From: Neisseria shayeganii 871
Lineage (GTDB): Bacteria; Pseudomonadota; Gammaproteobacteria; Burkholderiales; Neisseriaceae
Direction of reading: 5' to 3'
Length of the DNA: 36,955 nt
Assembly (NCBI RefSeq): GCF_000226875.1
Contig: NZ_JH164926.1
Coordinates: 1,166,587-1,203,541 of the forward strand
In this document: piece by piece, positions 7,521 to 14,871 of the stretch
How positions within the stretch are numbered: position 1 is the first letter of the stretch
How the letters are laid out: each line of letters starts with the position of its first letter
Notes under the pieces: generated by a model
What the model saw: the letters and a program-made list of their open reading frames with translations, nothing else
What the model was told of the DNA's origin: nothing
The model's database searches: none
Program-made: the position numbers and the translations under genes

Positions 7521-8354
7521 ATGAAATCCCTGTTCTTCCGCCTGTGCTGTCTGCTGTTTCTCTTTACCGCACCCGCTGCCGCCGAAAACGTCCGCCCCGC
7601 CGACATGATGCTGGCGCAGGAATACCGCAGCCAAGGCATCCGCGGCTGGCTGGCCAGCGAAAAACTCGACGGCGTACGCGCCTTCTGGAACGGGCAATAC
7701 CTCATCAGCCGCGGCGGCCACGTCCTGCCCGCGCCAGACTGGTTTACCCGCGGCTTCCCGCCCTACGCGCTGGACGGCGAACTCTACGCCGGCCGCGGCC
7801 GTTTCGAGCACACCTCCGCCGCCGTGCGCGGCCACCGTCCCGAAGCCTGGCAGACCATCCGCTACCACGTTTTCGACGTGCCCGACGCCGAAGGCGGCCT
7901 GCTGCAACGCCTATCCGCCCTCTCGGGCTACCTGAAAAACCATCCGAACACCCGCATCCGCCTGATCGAACAAATACCGGTGGCCGATGCCGCCGCCGCC
8001 CACGCCCTGTTGCAGCGCATTGAAGCCGGCGGCGGCGAAGGGCTGATTCTGCGCCATCCCCACGCCCCTTATCCGCGCGGCCGCAGCCCGCTGATCCTAA
8101 AAATGAAAAGCGAGCACGACGCCGAATGCCGCGTGGTGGCGCACCACCCCGGGCGCGGCCGTTACGAAGGCCTGCTCGGCGCACTTTCCTGCGAAAACCG
8201 GCACGGCCGCTTCCGCATCGGCTCCGGCTTCAGCCGCCACGACCGTGCCCATCCGCCGCCTATCGGCAGCACGATTACCTACCGCTACCGCGGCTTTACC
8301 CGCCACGGCACCCCGCGTTTCGCCACCTTCGTGCGCCAACGGCCGACCGAATAA
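7521..8354 (+). CDS. ligE: Secreted ATP-dependent DNA ligase, Lig E type
   Basis: Lig E enzymes are minimal ATP-dependent DNA ligases with a signal peptide, thought to act on DNA in the periplasm or outside the cell. The 277-residue product has a signal sequence (MKSLFFRLCCLLFLFTAPAAA). Motif I is SEKLDGVRA with the adenylated Lys at 48; motif III is near FDVPD, motif IV is EGLILR and motif V is LKMKSEHD. A short OB-fold domain follows. It has no extra DNA-binding domains, which is typical of Lig E. Neisseria encodes a homologue linked to extracellular DNA and biofilm. It is downstream of bioH and near comF, but a shared pathway is only a suggestion. A GGCTACCTGAA core lies within the gene (7926-7936). 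Confidence 0.92.
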   Translation: MKSLFFRLCCLLFLFTAPAAAENVRPADMMLAQEYRSQGIRGWLASEKLDGVRAFWNGQYLISRGGHVLPAPDWFTRGFPPYALDGELYAGRGRFEHTSAAVRGHRPEAWQTIRYHVFDVPDAEGGLLQRLSALSGYLKNHPNTRIRLIEQIPVADAAAAHALLQRIEAGGGEGLILRHPHAPYPRGRSPLILKMKSEHDAECRVVAHHPGRGRYEGLLGALSCENRHGRFRIGSGFSRHDRAHPPPIGSTITYRYRGFTRHGTPRFATFVRQRPTE

Positions 8355-8365
8355 GACCGCCTTCC

Positions 8366-8413
8366 GCTTTCAGGTAGCCTGCTGCCCTCCTGCCTTTCAG
8401 GCTACCTGAAACC
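8366..8413. terminator. DUS-pair bidirectional terminator between ligE and lrp
   Basis: TTCAGGTAGCCT (8369-8380) and AGGCTACCTGAA (8399-8410) face each other across an 18-nt loop between two convergent genes. Flanking GCTTTC and GAAACC extend the stem slightly. Confidence 0.75.
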
Positions 8414-8442
8414 GTCCTGCCCGCTCCGGCACGCTCCCAAAC

Positions 8443-8913
8443 CTATTCCCCCCAGGTCAGCAGCCCGCCTTCCCGCACCTCCTCCATCACCACATAACTG
8501 CGGCTCTCCACCGCCGAAGGCAGCTGGAGCAGGATTTTGCCCAGCATATCGCGGTAGGCCGACATATCCGGCAGGCGCACTTTGAGCAGATAATCGTATT
8601 CGCCCGACACCAAATGGCATTCCAGAATCTGCGGAATTTTCAGCACCTCGCGGCGGAACTCCTCAAAAATATCGCCAGATTTGGAATGCAGCTTGATTTC
8701 CACAAACACCAACAGGCCGTAACCCAAACGGGCGGGGTTCAAGCGGGCGTGATAGCCCGTGATGTAGCCGTCGCGCTCCAGCCGCCGCACCCGCTCCGTG
8801 ACCGGCGTGGCCGACAGCCCCACCCGCTCCGCCAGCTCGGTCATGCTCAGGCGGCCGTTTTCCTGCAACAGCTTTAAAATTTTGCGGTCTATCTTATCGG
8901 CCTGCTTCAGCAT
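8443..8913 (-). CDS. Lrp/AsnC-family regulator, probable controller of dadA
   Basis: This is a feast/famine transcription factor. The 156 residues begin with a winged helix-turn-helix (residues about 5-60; LSMTELAERVGLSATPVTERVRRLERDG). A RAM effector domain follows (FVEIKLHSKSGDIFEEF to SYVVMEE), which binds amino acids and forms oligomers. It is divergent from dadA across a 131-nt AT-rich region. In other proteobacteria, dadA operons are controlled by an Lrp-type protein (Lrp or DadR), so D- or L-alanine sensing is the likeliest role. The specific ligand is inferred, not seen. Confidence 0.9.
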   Translation of the reverse strand: MLKQADKIDRKILKLLQENGRLSMTELAERVGLSATPVTERVRRLERDGYITGYHARLNPARLGYGLLVFVEIKLHSKSGDIFEEFRREVLKIPQILECHLVSGEYDYLLKVRLPDMSAYRDMLGKILLQLPSAVESRSYVVMEEVREGGLLTWGE

Positions 8914-8943
8914 ATTGAATTTCTCTTTTTAAAAGTTAATTTT

Positions 8944-8958
8944 CAGAATATTTCATTT
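8944..8958. promoter_or_regulatory. Possible Lrp box in the lrp-dadA intergenic region
   Basis: CAGAATATTTCATTT agrees with the enterobacterial Lrp consensus YAGHAWATTWTDCTR at 12 of 15 positions. It sits in an AT-rich stretch (about 8915-8975) between the divergent regulator and dadA genes. The match was made by eye, and the consensus comes from E. coli. Confidence 0.4.
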
Positions 8959-8983
8959 TAAAAATACATCAATAAAGTGAAAA

Positions 8984-8995
8984 AGGCTACCTGAA
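8984..8995 (+). repeat. DUS in the dadA leader
   Basis: Exact AGGCTACCTGAA about 50 nt before the dadA start, without an inverted partner. Confidence 0.9.
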
Positions 8996-9044
8996 AAGCA
9001 TTAGACTTGCGCAATTCACTAACACACAAAACAAAGGAGAACGC

Positions 9045-10301
9045 ATGCAGGTCATCGTCATGGGCGCCGGCATCACCGGCATCGCCACCGCCTGGTATCT
9101 GCGCCAGGCCGGTCATGAAGTTACCGTTATCGAGCGCGAACAGGGCGCCGCGCTGGAAACCAGTTTCGCCAACGCCGGCCAGCTCTCTTACGGCTACACC
9201 ACGCCTTGGGCCGCCCCCGGCATTCCGCAAAAAGCCGCCAAATGGCTGTTTAAAGAACATTCCCCCCTGCTGCTGCGCCCCGACGGCAGCCTGTTCCAAT
9301 TGCAATGGCTGTGGCAGATGCTGCAAAACTGCACCGACTCGGCCTATATCGTGAATAAAGACCGCATGGTGCGCATTTCCGAATACAGCCGCGAAATGCT
9401 CGCCCGTCTGGAAGCGGAAACCGGCATCGGCTACGAAGGCCGCCAGCTAGGCACTTTGCAAATCTTCCGCACCCAGCAGCAAATCGATGCCGCCACCAAA
9501 GACATGCAGGTGTTGCGCGATTACGGCGTGCCCTTCGAGCTGTTGGAAGGTGCCGCCGCCTGTGCCGCCAAAGAACCGGCGCTGGCCCAAGCCGCCAACC
9601 TGATTGCCGGCGGCCTGCACCTGCCCAACGACGGTACCGGCGACTGCCACCTGTTTACCACCCGCCTGGCCAAAATGTGTGCCGATGCCGGCGTGGTGTT
9701 CCATTACGGCCGCGAAATCCAGCACATCGCCACCCAAGGCAACCGCATCACCGGCCTCACCGCCGGCGGCGAGCATTTCAGCGCCGAGCGCTACGTCTGC
9801 GCCTTAGGCAGCTTCAGCCGCCAGCTCTTGGCCCAGCTCGACATCCGCCTGCCGGTGTATCCGGTGAAAGGCTACTCGCTCACCATTCCGATGAGCGACG
9901 AATCCCGCTCGCCGGTGTCCACCATCATCGACGAAACCTACAAAGTGGCCATCACCCGCTTCGACGAACGCATCCGCGTGGGCGGCATGGCCGAGCTGTC
10001 CGGCTACCGCATCCAGCTGTCGCCCAAACGCCGCGAAACGCTGGAGCTGGTGGTAAACGAGCTGTTCCCCGGCTGCGGCAACGTGGGCGCCGCCACCTTC
10101 TGGAGCGGCCTGCGCCCGATGACGCCCGACAGCACGCCGATTATCGGCGCCACCCGCTTCACCAACCTGTTCACCAACACCGGCCACGGCACGCTGGGTT
10201 GGACCATGGGTTTGGGTTCGGGCAAAATTACCGCCGACCTAGTGGGCGAAGTGAAGCCCGAAATCGAAACCAGCGATTTGTCGCTTATCCGCTACGCCTG
10301 A
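9045..10301 (+). CDS. dadA: D-amino acid dehydrogenase small subunit DadA
   Basis: DadA is a membrane-associated FAD enzyme that oxidises D-amino acids, chiefly D-alanine, to 2-oxo acids and passes electrons to the respiratory chain. The 418 residues begin with the dinucleotide-binding motif VIVMGAGITGIATAWYL. They contain the family sequence ETSFANAGQLSYGY and end in the FAD-binding GLRPMTPDSTPIIGAT and NTGHGTLGWTMGLGSGK region. A strong ribosome site, AAAGGAG, precedes the ATG. No alanine racemase gene (dadX) follows, so conversion of L- to D-alanine would have to be encoded elsewhere. The divergent Lrp-type gene is the likely regulator. Confidence 0.95.
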   Translation: MQVIVMGAGITGIATAWYLRQAGHEVTVIEREQGAALETSFANAGQLSYGYTTPWAAPGIPQKAAKWLFKEHSPLLLRPDGSLFQLQWLWQMLQNCTDSAYIVNKDRMVRISEYSREMLARLEAETGIGYEGRQLGTLQIFRTQQQIDAATKDMQVLRDYGVPFELLEGAAACAAKEPALAQAANLIAGGLHLPNDGTGDCHLFTTRLAKMCADAGVVFHYGREIQHIATQGNRITGLTAGGEHFSAERYVCALGSFSRQLLAQLDIRLPVYPVKGYSLTIPMSDESRSPVSTIIDETYKVAITRFDERIRVGGMAELSGYRIQLSPKRRETLELVVNELFPGCGNVGAATFWSGLRPMTPDSTPIIGATRFTNLFTNTGHGTLGWTMGLGSGKITADLVGEVKPEIETSDLSLIRYA

Positions 10302-10317
10302 TCGGCAAAACACGCCA

Positions 10318-10347
10318 AAGCCCTGCCGCATGATGCAGGCGGGGCTT
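10318..10347 (+). terminator. Probable terminator of dadA
   Basis: AAGCCCTGCC (10318-10327) pairs with GGCGGGGCTT (10338-10347) across a 10-nt loop, with a G opposite the T. It lies 17 nt past the dadA stop. Only a weak T-tract (GATTA) follows. Confidence 0.6.
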
Positions 10348-10393
10348 GATTACCACGGCCAATCGCTCCTACTGTATGCCGCCCGCAACAAAT

Positions 10394-10407
10394 CAGGCTG
10401 AGACCTT
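10394..10407 (+). mobile_element. Fragment matching the left edge of the MITE
   Basis: CAGGCTGAGACCTT repeats the exact left junction of MITE copies A, B and C (CAGGCT followed by GAGACCTT) and then diverges. It may be a scar of an excised or truncated copy. The match is short, so chance cannot be ruled out. Nothing else is recognisable between the dadA terminator and the kinase stop (10348-10473). Confidence 0.35.
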
Positions 10408-10473
10408 ATGCTGTGCCCGACAAGCAAAAACTTGGCTTCAACATCCGTCAGCACAATGGCCGCGCCCACATTC

Positions 10474-11793
10474 TCAAGCCTGCAAACAACGCTTGTCCAA
10501 ATACACCGCCACATGCAGGCCGCTGGCGAAACGGCGGCTGTCGCTCAATACCAAACGGCCGCCGTAACGCCGCGCCACCGCATCGGCAATCGACAAACCC
10601 AAACCAGTGCCTTCCTCGCCGCTGCCCAAAATGCGGTAAAACGGATCCAACACCCGTTCCCGCTCCGCCGGCTCAATGCCGGGGCCGTTGTCTTCGACAT
10701 GGAACACGATATGGTCGGCGGTTTCCTCGGCCCACAAATCAATCTGCCCGCCGGCCGGCGTATAGCGCAACGCATTGTCGGCCAAGGTTTTCAGCAGGGT
10801 ATAGAGCGCCGTTTCATCGGCATAGCACACCGGGTCGGCCGCGTCGGCCACACCGAAATCCTGCTCTTTCGCCTCCGCCAAAGGCAGCAAATCCTCCACC
10901 ACGCGGCGGAACACAGCCTGCGCATGAACAGCGGCATGGCGCCCGCCGGCCTCGCTGTTTTGCGCCCGCGCGTGAGACAGCAGCTGATCCAACAGTTGGC
11001 GGTTGCGGCGGATGCCCTGCTGTAACGCCGCCAGCCGGCCGGCCGCCGGCTCGGGCAGCGGCTGCTGCGCCAAGCGTTCGGCCTGCAGCGACAAAGCCGT
11101 CATCGGGCTGCGCAGCTCGTGGGCGGCGTCGGCAATGAAGCGCTGCTGTTGCTGCACCGCCGCCTCAATCCGCTCCAACAAACGGTTCAAGGCCTGCACA
11201 AAGCCACGGATTTCCGCCGGCATGCCGGCTTCGGGCAAGGGCGACAAATCTTGGCTGCCGCGCGCTTCCACATGTGCCGACAATTCGCTCACCGGCCGCA
11301 AGGTGCGCCGGATGATCCACATGGTCAGCAAGCTGATTAAGGGAATCAGCAGCAACAGCGGCAAGACGCTGTTCCACGCCGAGCGGGCGGCCAATTCCTC
11401 GCGGTATTCGTTTTCCTGCCACACCGCCACCCGCCCCTGCGGCGTGTGGCGCACGTACACTCGGTAGCTGTCGCCGCCCTCATAAACCGTGTGCAGGCCG
11501 TCTGCCAAATGCCCGGGCAGGTCCAGATCGCGTTCATCCTCATCGTCTTGCTGTGTTTCGCCGGGATAATCGACATAGATCCGCACATCGTTGTCCACAT
11601 CGGGCATCTTCGGCGGCGGTGCATTCGGATTGATGTAGGCAGCGGTTTGCCTCAACAAATCGTCTTGGAAGTCGTTGGTTTGCTGATAGGTGTCGTAAAA
11701 CGCAAAGCCGCCGGCCAAAACGGCCAGCAGCAAAAACAGCAAAGAAAAGGCGGCATTCAGGCGCAGCTGGAGGGAGTGACGGAAAGCGGGCAT
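10474..11793 (-). CDS. Orphan two-component sensor histidine kinase
   Basis: This is an inner-membrane histidine kinase of 439 residues. Transmembrane helix 1 spans about 14-33, a periplasmic sensor region 34-141 is rich in Asp and Glu, and helix 2 spans about 142-162. A HAMP-like linker follows. The H-box is FIADAAHELRSP with His225, the N-box is LADNALRYTP, and the ATP-lid motifs are EDNGPGI and GTGLGLSI. The domain order resembles QseC/PmrB kinases. The ATG at 11793 was chosen because longer readings run through intergenic DNA and the MITE at 11889. No response regulator gene lies next to it, although kinases of this class usually follow one. The acidic periplasmic loop could suggest cation sensing, but the signal is unknown. 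No clear ribosome site is seen. Confidence 0.9.
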   Translation of the reverse strand: MPAFRHSLQLRLNAAFSLLFLLLAVLAGGFAFYDTYQQTNDFQDDLLRQTAAYINPNAPPPKMPDVDNDVRIYVDYPGETQQDDEDERDLDLPGHLADGLHTVYEGGDSYRVYVRHTPQGRVAVWQENEYREELAARSAWNSVLPLLLLIPLISLLTMWIIRRTLRPVSELSAHVEARGSQDLSPLPEAGMPAEIRGFVQALNRLLERIEAAVQQQQRFIADAAHELRSPMTALSLQAERLAQQPLPEPAAGRLAALQQGIRRNRQLLDQLLSHARAQNSEAGGRHAAVHAQAVFRRVVEDLLPLAEAKEQDFGVADAADPVCYADETALYTLLKTLADNALRYTPAGGQIDLWAEETADHIVFHVEDNGPGIEPAERERVLDPFYRILGSGEEGTGLGLSIADAVARRYGGRLVLSDSRRFASGLHVAVYLDKRCLQA

Positions 11794-11888
11794 GGGCGGC
11801 GAGGCAATCGGGTTTGATACACGGCAATCATACGCGCCGAAATTTAGCACACAATTAGCCGGCCAAAGAGACAAAAACGATTCAGGCT

Positions 11889-12055
11889 GAGACCTTTGCA
11901 AAACCCCCAGATGTGGATGCAGTTCAAGGCGTAGCAGCGCAGCGAGTGTGAACGTCAGGAATCCCTGTGGGACAGACATATCATCTAGATAGGCAAGCGA
12001 ACGAGCAGCGCACAACGCAGAAATGCGCCGCAGATGGGGTTTTTGCAAAGGTCTC
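11889..12055 (+). mobile_element. MITE copy B, 167 bp, with a 24-bp internal insertion
   Basis: The ends (GAGACCTTTGCAAAA, TTTTGCAAAGGTCTC) and core match the other copies. Between the conserved AGCGCAGCGAG and AGACATATC blocks it has about 24 extra bases, including GGAATCCCTGTGGGAC. AGGCT flanks both ends. The right-hand AGGCT is the start of an intact DUS belonging to the tldD terminator hairpin, so the element appears to have jumped into that DUS. Confidence 0.85.
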
Positions 12056-12084
12056 AGGCTACCTGAAAGCCTTTCAGGTAGCCT
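12056..12084 (-). terminator. DUS-pair terminator of tldD
   Basis: AGGCTACCTGAA (12056-12067) and TTCAGGTAGCCT (12073-12084) form a tight hairpin about 30 nt past the tldD stop. The MITE directly abuts its distal arm. Confidence 0.8.
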
Positions 12085-12115
12085 GAATGATGATGCGAAC
12101 GCTTAAAGAGACCCA

Positions 12116-13567
12116 TTAACCCGCTTCGCTGCCGCCCACAGTGAGGCCGGCGTCAATGCGCAGCGTGGGCTGCCCCACGCCCACCGGCACGCTTTGGCCG
12201 TCTTTGCCGCACACGCCAACACCGGGATCTAAGGCGGTGTCGTTGCCGATCATGCTCACGTGCTTCAACACTTCGGGGCCGTTGCCGATGATGGTGGCGC
12301 CTTTCACCGGATATTGCAGCTTGCCGTTTTCCACCCACCAGGCTTCAGACGCGCTGAACACGAATTTGCCGCTGGTGATGTCCACCTGGCCGCCGCCGAA
12401 ATTCACCGCATACAGCCCTTTGTCGATGGAGGCGATGATTTCTTCGGGCTCGTGGCTGCCGTTTTCCATATAGGTATTGGTCATGCGCGGCATGGGCACG
12501 GAAGCGTAGCTTTCGCGGCGGCCGTTGCCGGTTACCGCCGTGCCCATCAGGCGGGCGTTGGTTTCGTCCTGCAGGTAGCCGGTGAGAATGCCGTCTTCAA
12601 TCAACACCGTGCGGCGGGTTTCGTTGCCTTCGTCGTCCAAACTCAACGAGCCGCGCCGCCCTTCGATATTGCCCTGGTCCACCACGGTCACGCCCTTGGC
12701 CGCCACCCGCTCGCCGATGCGGCCGGCAAACGCGCTGGTGCCCTTGCGGTTGAAATCGCCTTCCAAACCGTGGCCCACCGCTTCATGCAGCAGCACGCCC
12801 GGCCAGCCGCTGCCCAGCACCACCGTCATCGCCCCGGCCGGCGCCGGACGCGATTCGAGATTGGTCAGCGCCTGCGCCACCGCCGCCTGCACATAACCGC
12901 GCACACACCCGTCATCAAAATACGCCAAGCCGAAACGGCCGCCGCCGCCGGCACTGCCCGCCTCGCGCCGCTCGCCCTGTTTGGCCACCACGGTAACGCT
13001 CAGGCGCACCAAAGGCCGGATGTCGGCCGCCACCCGCCCGTCCAAACGGGCGAGATAGACCATCTCGTATTCGCAGGTCAGCCCCGCCATCACTTGCACG
13101 ATGCGCGGGTCCGCCGCTTTAGCCAACTGCTCCACCTTCTCCAGCAACGCCACTTTGACCGCCGAATCCAAGCCGGCAATCGGATTGGCCGCATCGTACA
13201 GGGGCGGCACCGAGGCTACCTGAAAACGCAAATCGGCCGAGCGGTTTTGCCCCGCCGCGCCGATGGTGCGCACCGCCCGTGCCGCCTGCGCCAAAGCCTC
13301 GGCGGTCAGATTATCGGAATAAGCGAAAGCGGTTTTTTCGCCGGATACCGCCCGCACGCCCACGCCTTGGTCGATTTGGAAGCTGCCGGATTTCACCATG
13401 CCCTCTTCCAAATGCCAGCTCTCGAAAGCCGTGTGCTGGCAGTAGATGTCGGCATAATCAACCCGGTGGCTGCCGATTTGGGCCAAAGCCGCCGCCAAGT
13501 GGTGTTCGTGCAGGCGGTTGGCGTGAAGCAGTTGTTCGGCAACGGTGCGCTGGACGGAATAGCTCAT
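12116..13567 (-). CDS. tldD: TldD metalloprotease subunit
   Basis: TldD forms a heterodimeric zinc protease with TldE (PmbA) that degrades unfolded peptides; it is known for maturation of microcin B17 and removal of CcdA. The 483-residue product carries the zinc motif HEAVGH (residues 261-266) followed by GLEGD. It also has the conserved GVGVRA segment near residue 68 and the C-terminal GxGxP-rich tail (SVPVGVGQPTLRIDAGLTVGGS). pmbA is not in this window, as is common. An exact DUS lies within the coding sequence at 13213. A minus-strand TATAAT sits about 50 nt upstream of the start. Confidence 0.95.
   Translation of the reverse strand: MSYSVQRTVAEQLLHANRLHEHHLAAALAQIGSHRVDYADIYCQHTAFESWHLEEGMVKSGSFQIDQGVGVRAVSGEKTAFAYSDNLTAEALAQAARAVRTIGAAGQNRSADLRFQVASVPPLYDAANPIAGLDSAVKVALLEKVEQLAKAADPRIVQVMAGLTCEYEMVYLARLDGRVAADIRPLVRLSVTVVAKQGERREAGSAGGGGRFGLAYFDDGCVRGYVQAAVAQALTNLESRPAPAGAMTVVLGSGWPGVLLHEAVGHGLEGDFNRKGTSAFAGRIGERVAAKGVTVVDQGNIEGRRGSLSLDDEGNETRRTVLIEDGILTGYLQDETNARLMGTAVTGNGRRESYASVPMPRMTNTYMENGSHEPEEIIASIDKGLYAVNFGGGQVDITSGKFVFSASEAWWVENGKLQYPVKGATIIGNGPEVLKHVSMIGNDTALDPGVGVCGKDGQSVPVGVGQPTLRIDAGLTVGGSEAG
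13213..13224 (+). repeat. DUS inside tldD
   Basis: Exact AGGCTACCTGAA. On the coding strand it is TTCAGGTAGCCT, translated within RFQVAS. Confidence 0.9.
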
Positions 13568-13614
13568 AGCAGGTCTTTTAAATATTGGGAAAAGAAAGAG
13601 GCAAAAAGTGCGGC

Positions 13615-13620
13615 ATTATA
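13615..13620 (-). promoter_or_regulatory. Probable -10 element of tldD
   Basis: On the minus strand this reads TATAAT, 48 nt from the tldD start. No good -35 hexamer is visible 16-18 nt upstream. Confidence 0.5.
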
Positions 13621-13715
13621 GCAGCCCGACACCGAGATAATCGGCCCGCTCCTAAGCAATAGATTTTAATTATCATCACATTCAGCCTGATTAAGATATT
13701 TTCGCATTTTATTTA

Positions 13716-13743
13716 TTGATAATAATTATCGTTTGTGTATAAT
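13716..13743 (+). promoter_or_regulatory. Strong sigma70 promoter overlapped by a Fur box
   Basis: TTGATA (13716-13721) and TATAAT (13738-13743) are separated by 16 nt. The perfect palindrome GATAATAATTATC (13718-13730) overlaps the -35 and spacer and matches the GATAAT/ATTATC core of Fur boxes. A second AT-rich match, TTTTAATTATCATCA (13664-13678), lies 40 nt upstream. Iron-responsive repression is inferred. The promoter points at the candidate small RNA below. Confidence 0.75.
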
Positions 13744-13749
13744 CCACTC

Positions 13750-13908
13750 CAACCACCCACTCACAGGGTTGGCCGATTTCATTATCTCAAAGCCATTCTC
13801 TCCAACACCCGCACAGGAGTACGCCTAGCGACACCAGATTTCTTGACATCCCAATACTCAAAACCGAAGGTTGAAGCCCGCTGCCTGAAACAGCGGGCTT
13901 CGGCTTTT
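13750..13908 (+). ncRNA. Candidate Fur-regulated small RNA, NrrF-like
   Basis: A near-consensus promoter with a Fur box ends at 13743 and a strong intrinsic terminator ends near 13908, defining a transcript of about 159 nt. The predicted RNA contains no AUG. It starts with a small hairpin (CCAACC at 13749-13754 against GGTTGG at 13767-13772), has a largely unstructured CU-rich middle (CATTCTCTCCAACACCC at 13792-13810) and ends in the terminator. Neisseria NrrF is a Fur-repressed RNA of about 150 nt that downregulates succinate dehydrogenase mRNA, and this candidate has the same architecture. I cannot show sequence homology. Alternatively it is the attenuated leader of fabI. Confidence 0.6.
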
Positions 13909-13910
13909 CC
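13873..13910 (+). terminator. Strong intrinsic terminator of the small RNA
   Basis: GAAGCCCGCTG (13873-13883) pairs perfectly with CAGCGGGCTTC (13891-13901) around a 7-nt loop, followed by GGCTTTTCC. No protein-coding gene ends upstream on this strand, which points to a short non-coding transcript. Confidence 0.85.
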
Positions 13911-13961
13911 GGTCCGGGGCCCGCGCCCGGCAAGCGTCTGTTCTCTCCCGTTAAAATTCGT

Positions 13962-13967
13962 TATAAT
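13962..13967 (+). promoter_or_regulatory. -10 element of fabI
   Basis: TATAAT lies 89 nt before the fabI start; the -35 region (TGTTCT) is poor. The predicted transcript begins near a CGCCGC/GCGGCG hairpin (13969-13988), so the mRNA would start with a 5' stem-loop. Confidence 0.55.
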
Positions 13968-14056
13968 GCGCCGCTTTACACAGCGGCGACCAGGCCAAAA
14001 CCAGCATCCCGCCGCTTCACAGTACAACAAACCACGACACAAACGAAGGACAAAAC

Positions 14057-14848
14057 ATGGGCTTTTTGCAAGGTAAAAAAATCCTGATTACCGGCATGAT
14101 TTCCGAGCGCTCGATTGCCTACGGCATTGCCAAAGCCTGCCGCGAACAAGGTGCCGAGCTGGCGTTCACCTATGTGGTGGACAAGCTCGAGGAGCGCGTG
14201 CGCAAAATGGCGGCCGAACTCGGCTCCGAACTGGTGTTCCGCTGCGACGTGCAAAACGACGCCGAAATCGAGCAAGTTTTTGCCGATTTGGGCCGCTCTT
14301 GGGACGGCCTGGACGGCTTGGTGCACGCCATTGCCTTCGCCCCGAAAGAAGCCTTGGGCGGCGACTTTCTCGACAACATCAGCCGCGAAGCCTTCAACAT
14401 TGCTCACGATGTCTCCGCCTACAGCCTGCCGGCTTTGGCCAAAGCCGCCCGCCCCATGATGCGCGGCCGCAACAGCGCCATCTTGGCCCTGTCTTACCTC
14501 GGCGCCGTCCGCGCCATCCCCAACTACAACGTGATGGGCATGGCCAAAGCCAGCTTGGAAGCCGGCGTGCGCTTTACCGCCGCTTGCGTCGGCCCGGAAG
14601 GCATCCGCTGCAACGGCATTTCCGCCGGCCCCATCAAAACCTTGGCCGCCGCCGGCATTGCCGATTTCGGCAAACTGCTCAGCCATGTGGCCGCCCACAA
14701 TCCGCTGCGCCGCAACGTGACCATTGAAGAAGTGGGCAACACCGCCGCCTTCCTGCTCTCTGACCTCGCTTCCGGCATCACCGGCGAAATCACCTATGTG
14801 GACGGCGGTTACAGCATCAACGCATTGAACGAAGCCGCCGAAGGCTGA
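14057..14848 (+). CDS. fabI: Enoyl-ACP reductase FabI
   Basis: FabI carries out the last step of each fatty acid elongation cycle, reducing trans-2-enoyl-ACP with NADH. It is the target of triclosan and isoniazid-like inhibitors. The 263 residues show the divergent short-chain dehydrogenase nucleotide motif (ITGMISERSIAYGIA). The catalytic residues are Tyr147 (SYLGA), Tyr157 and Lys164 (YNVMGMAK). The GPIKTLAAAGI substrate-loop segment is also present. The ribosome site is GAAGGA, 8 nt upstream of the ATG. The gene has its own promoter and a very stable DUS-based terminator, so it is probably monocistronic. Confidence 0.96.
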   Translation: MGFLQGKKILITGMISERSIAYGIAKACREQGAELAFTYVVDKLEERVRKMAAELGSELVFRCDVQNDAEIEQVFADLGRSWDGLDGLVHAIAFAPKEALGGDFLDNISREAFNIAHDVSAYSLPALAKAARPMMRGRNSAILALSYLGAVRAIPNYNVMGMAKASLEAGVRFTAACVGPEGIRCNGISAGPIKTLAAAGIADFGKLLSHVAAHNPLRRNVTIEEVGNTAAFLLSDLASGITGEITYVDGGYSINALNEAAEG

Positions 14849-14871
14849 CCGCCGCCGCCATCCGGCCAATC

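Noticed and set aside
11794..12048. N-terminal extension of the sensor kinase running to 12048
   Set aside because: The first 85 residues are translated from non-coding DNA and MITE copy B. The kinase has a complete, normally placed first membrane helix right after the ATG at 11793.
13735..14076. 113-codon plus-strand frame between tldD and fabI
   Set aside because: Its start lies within the promoter spacer, it runs through the small RNA terminator and the fabI promoter, and it has no ribosome site.
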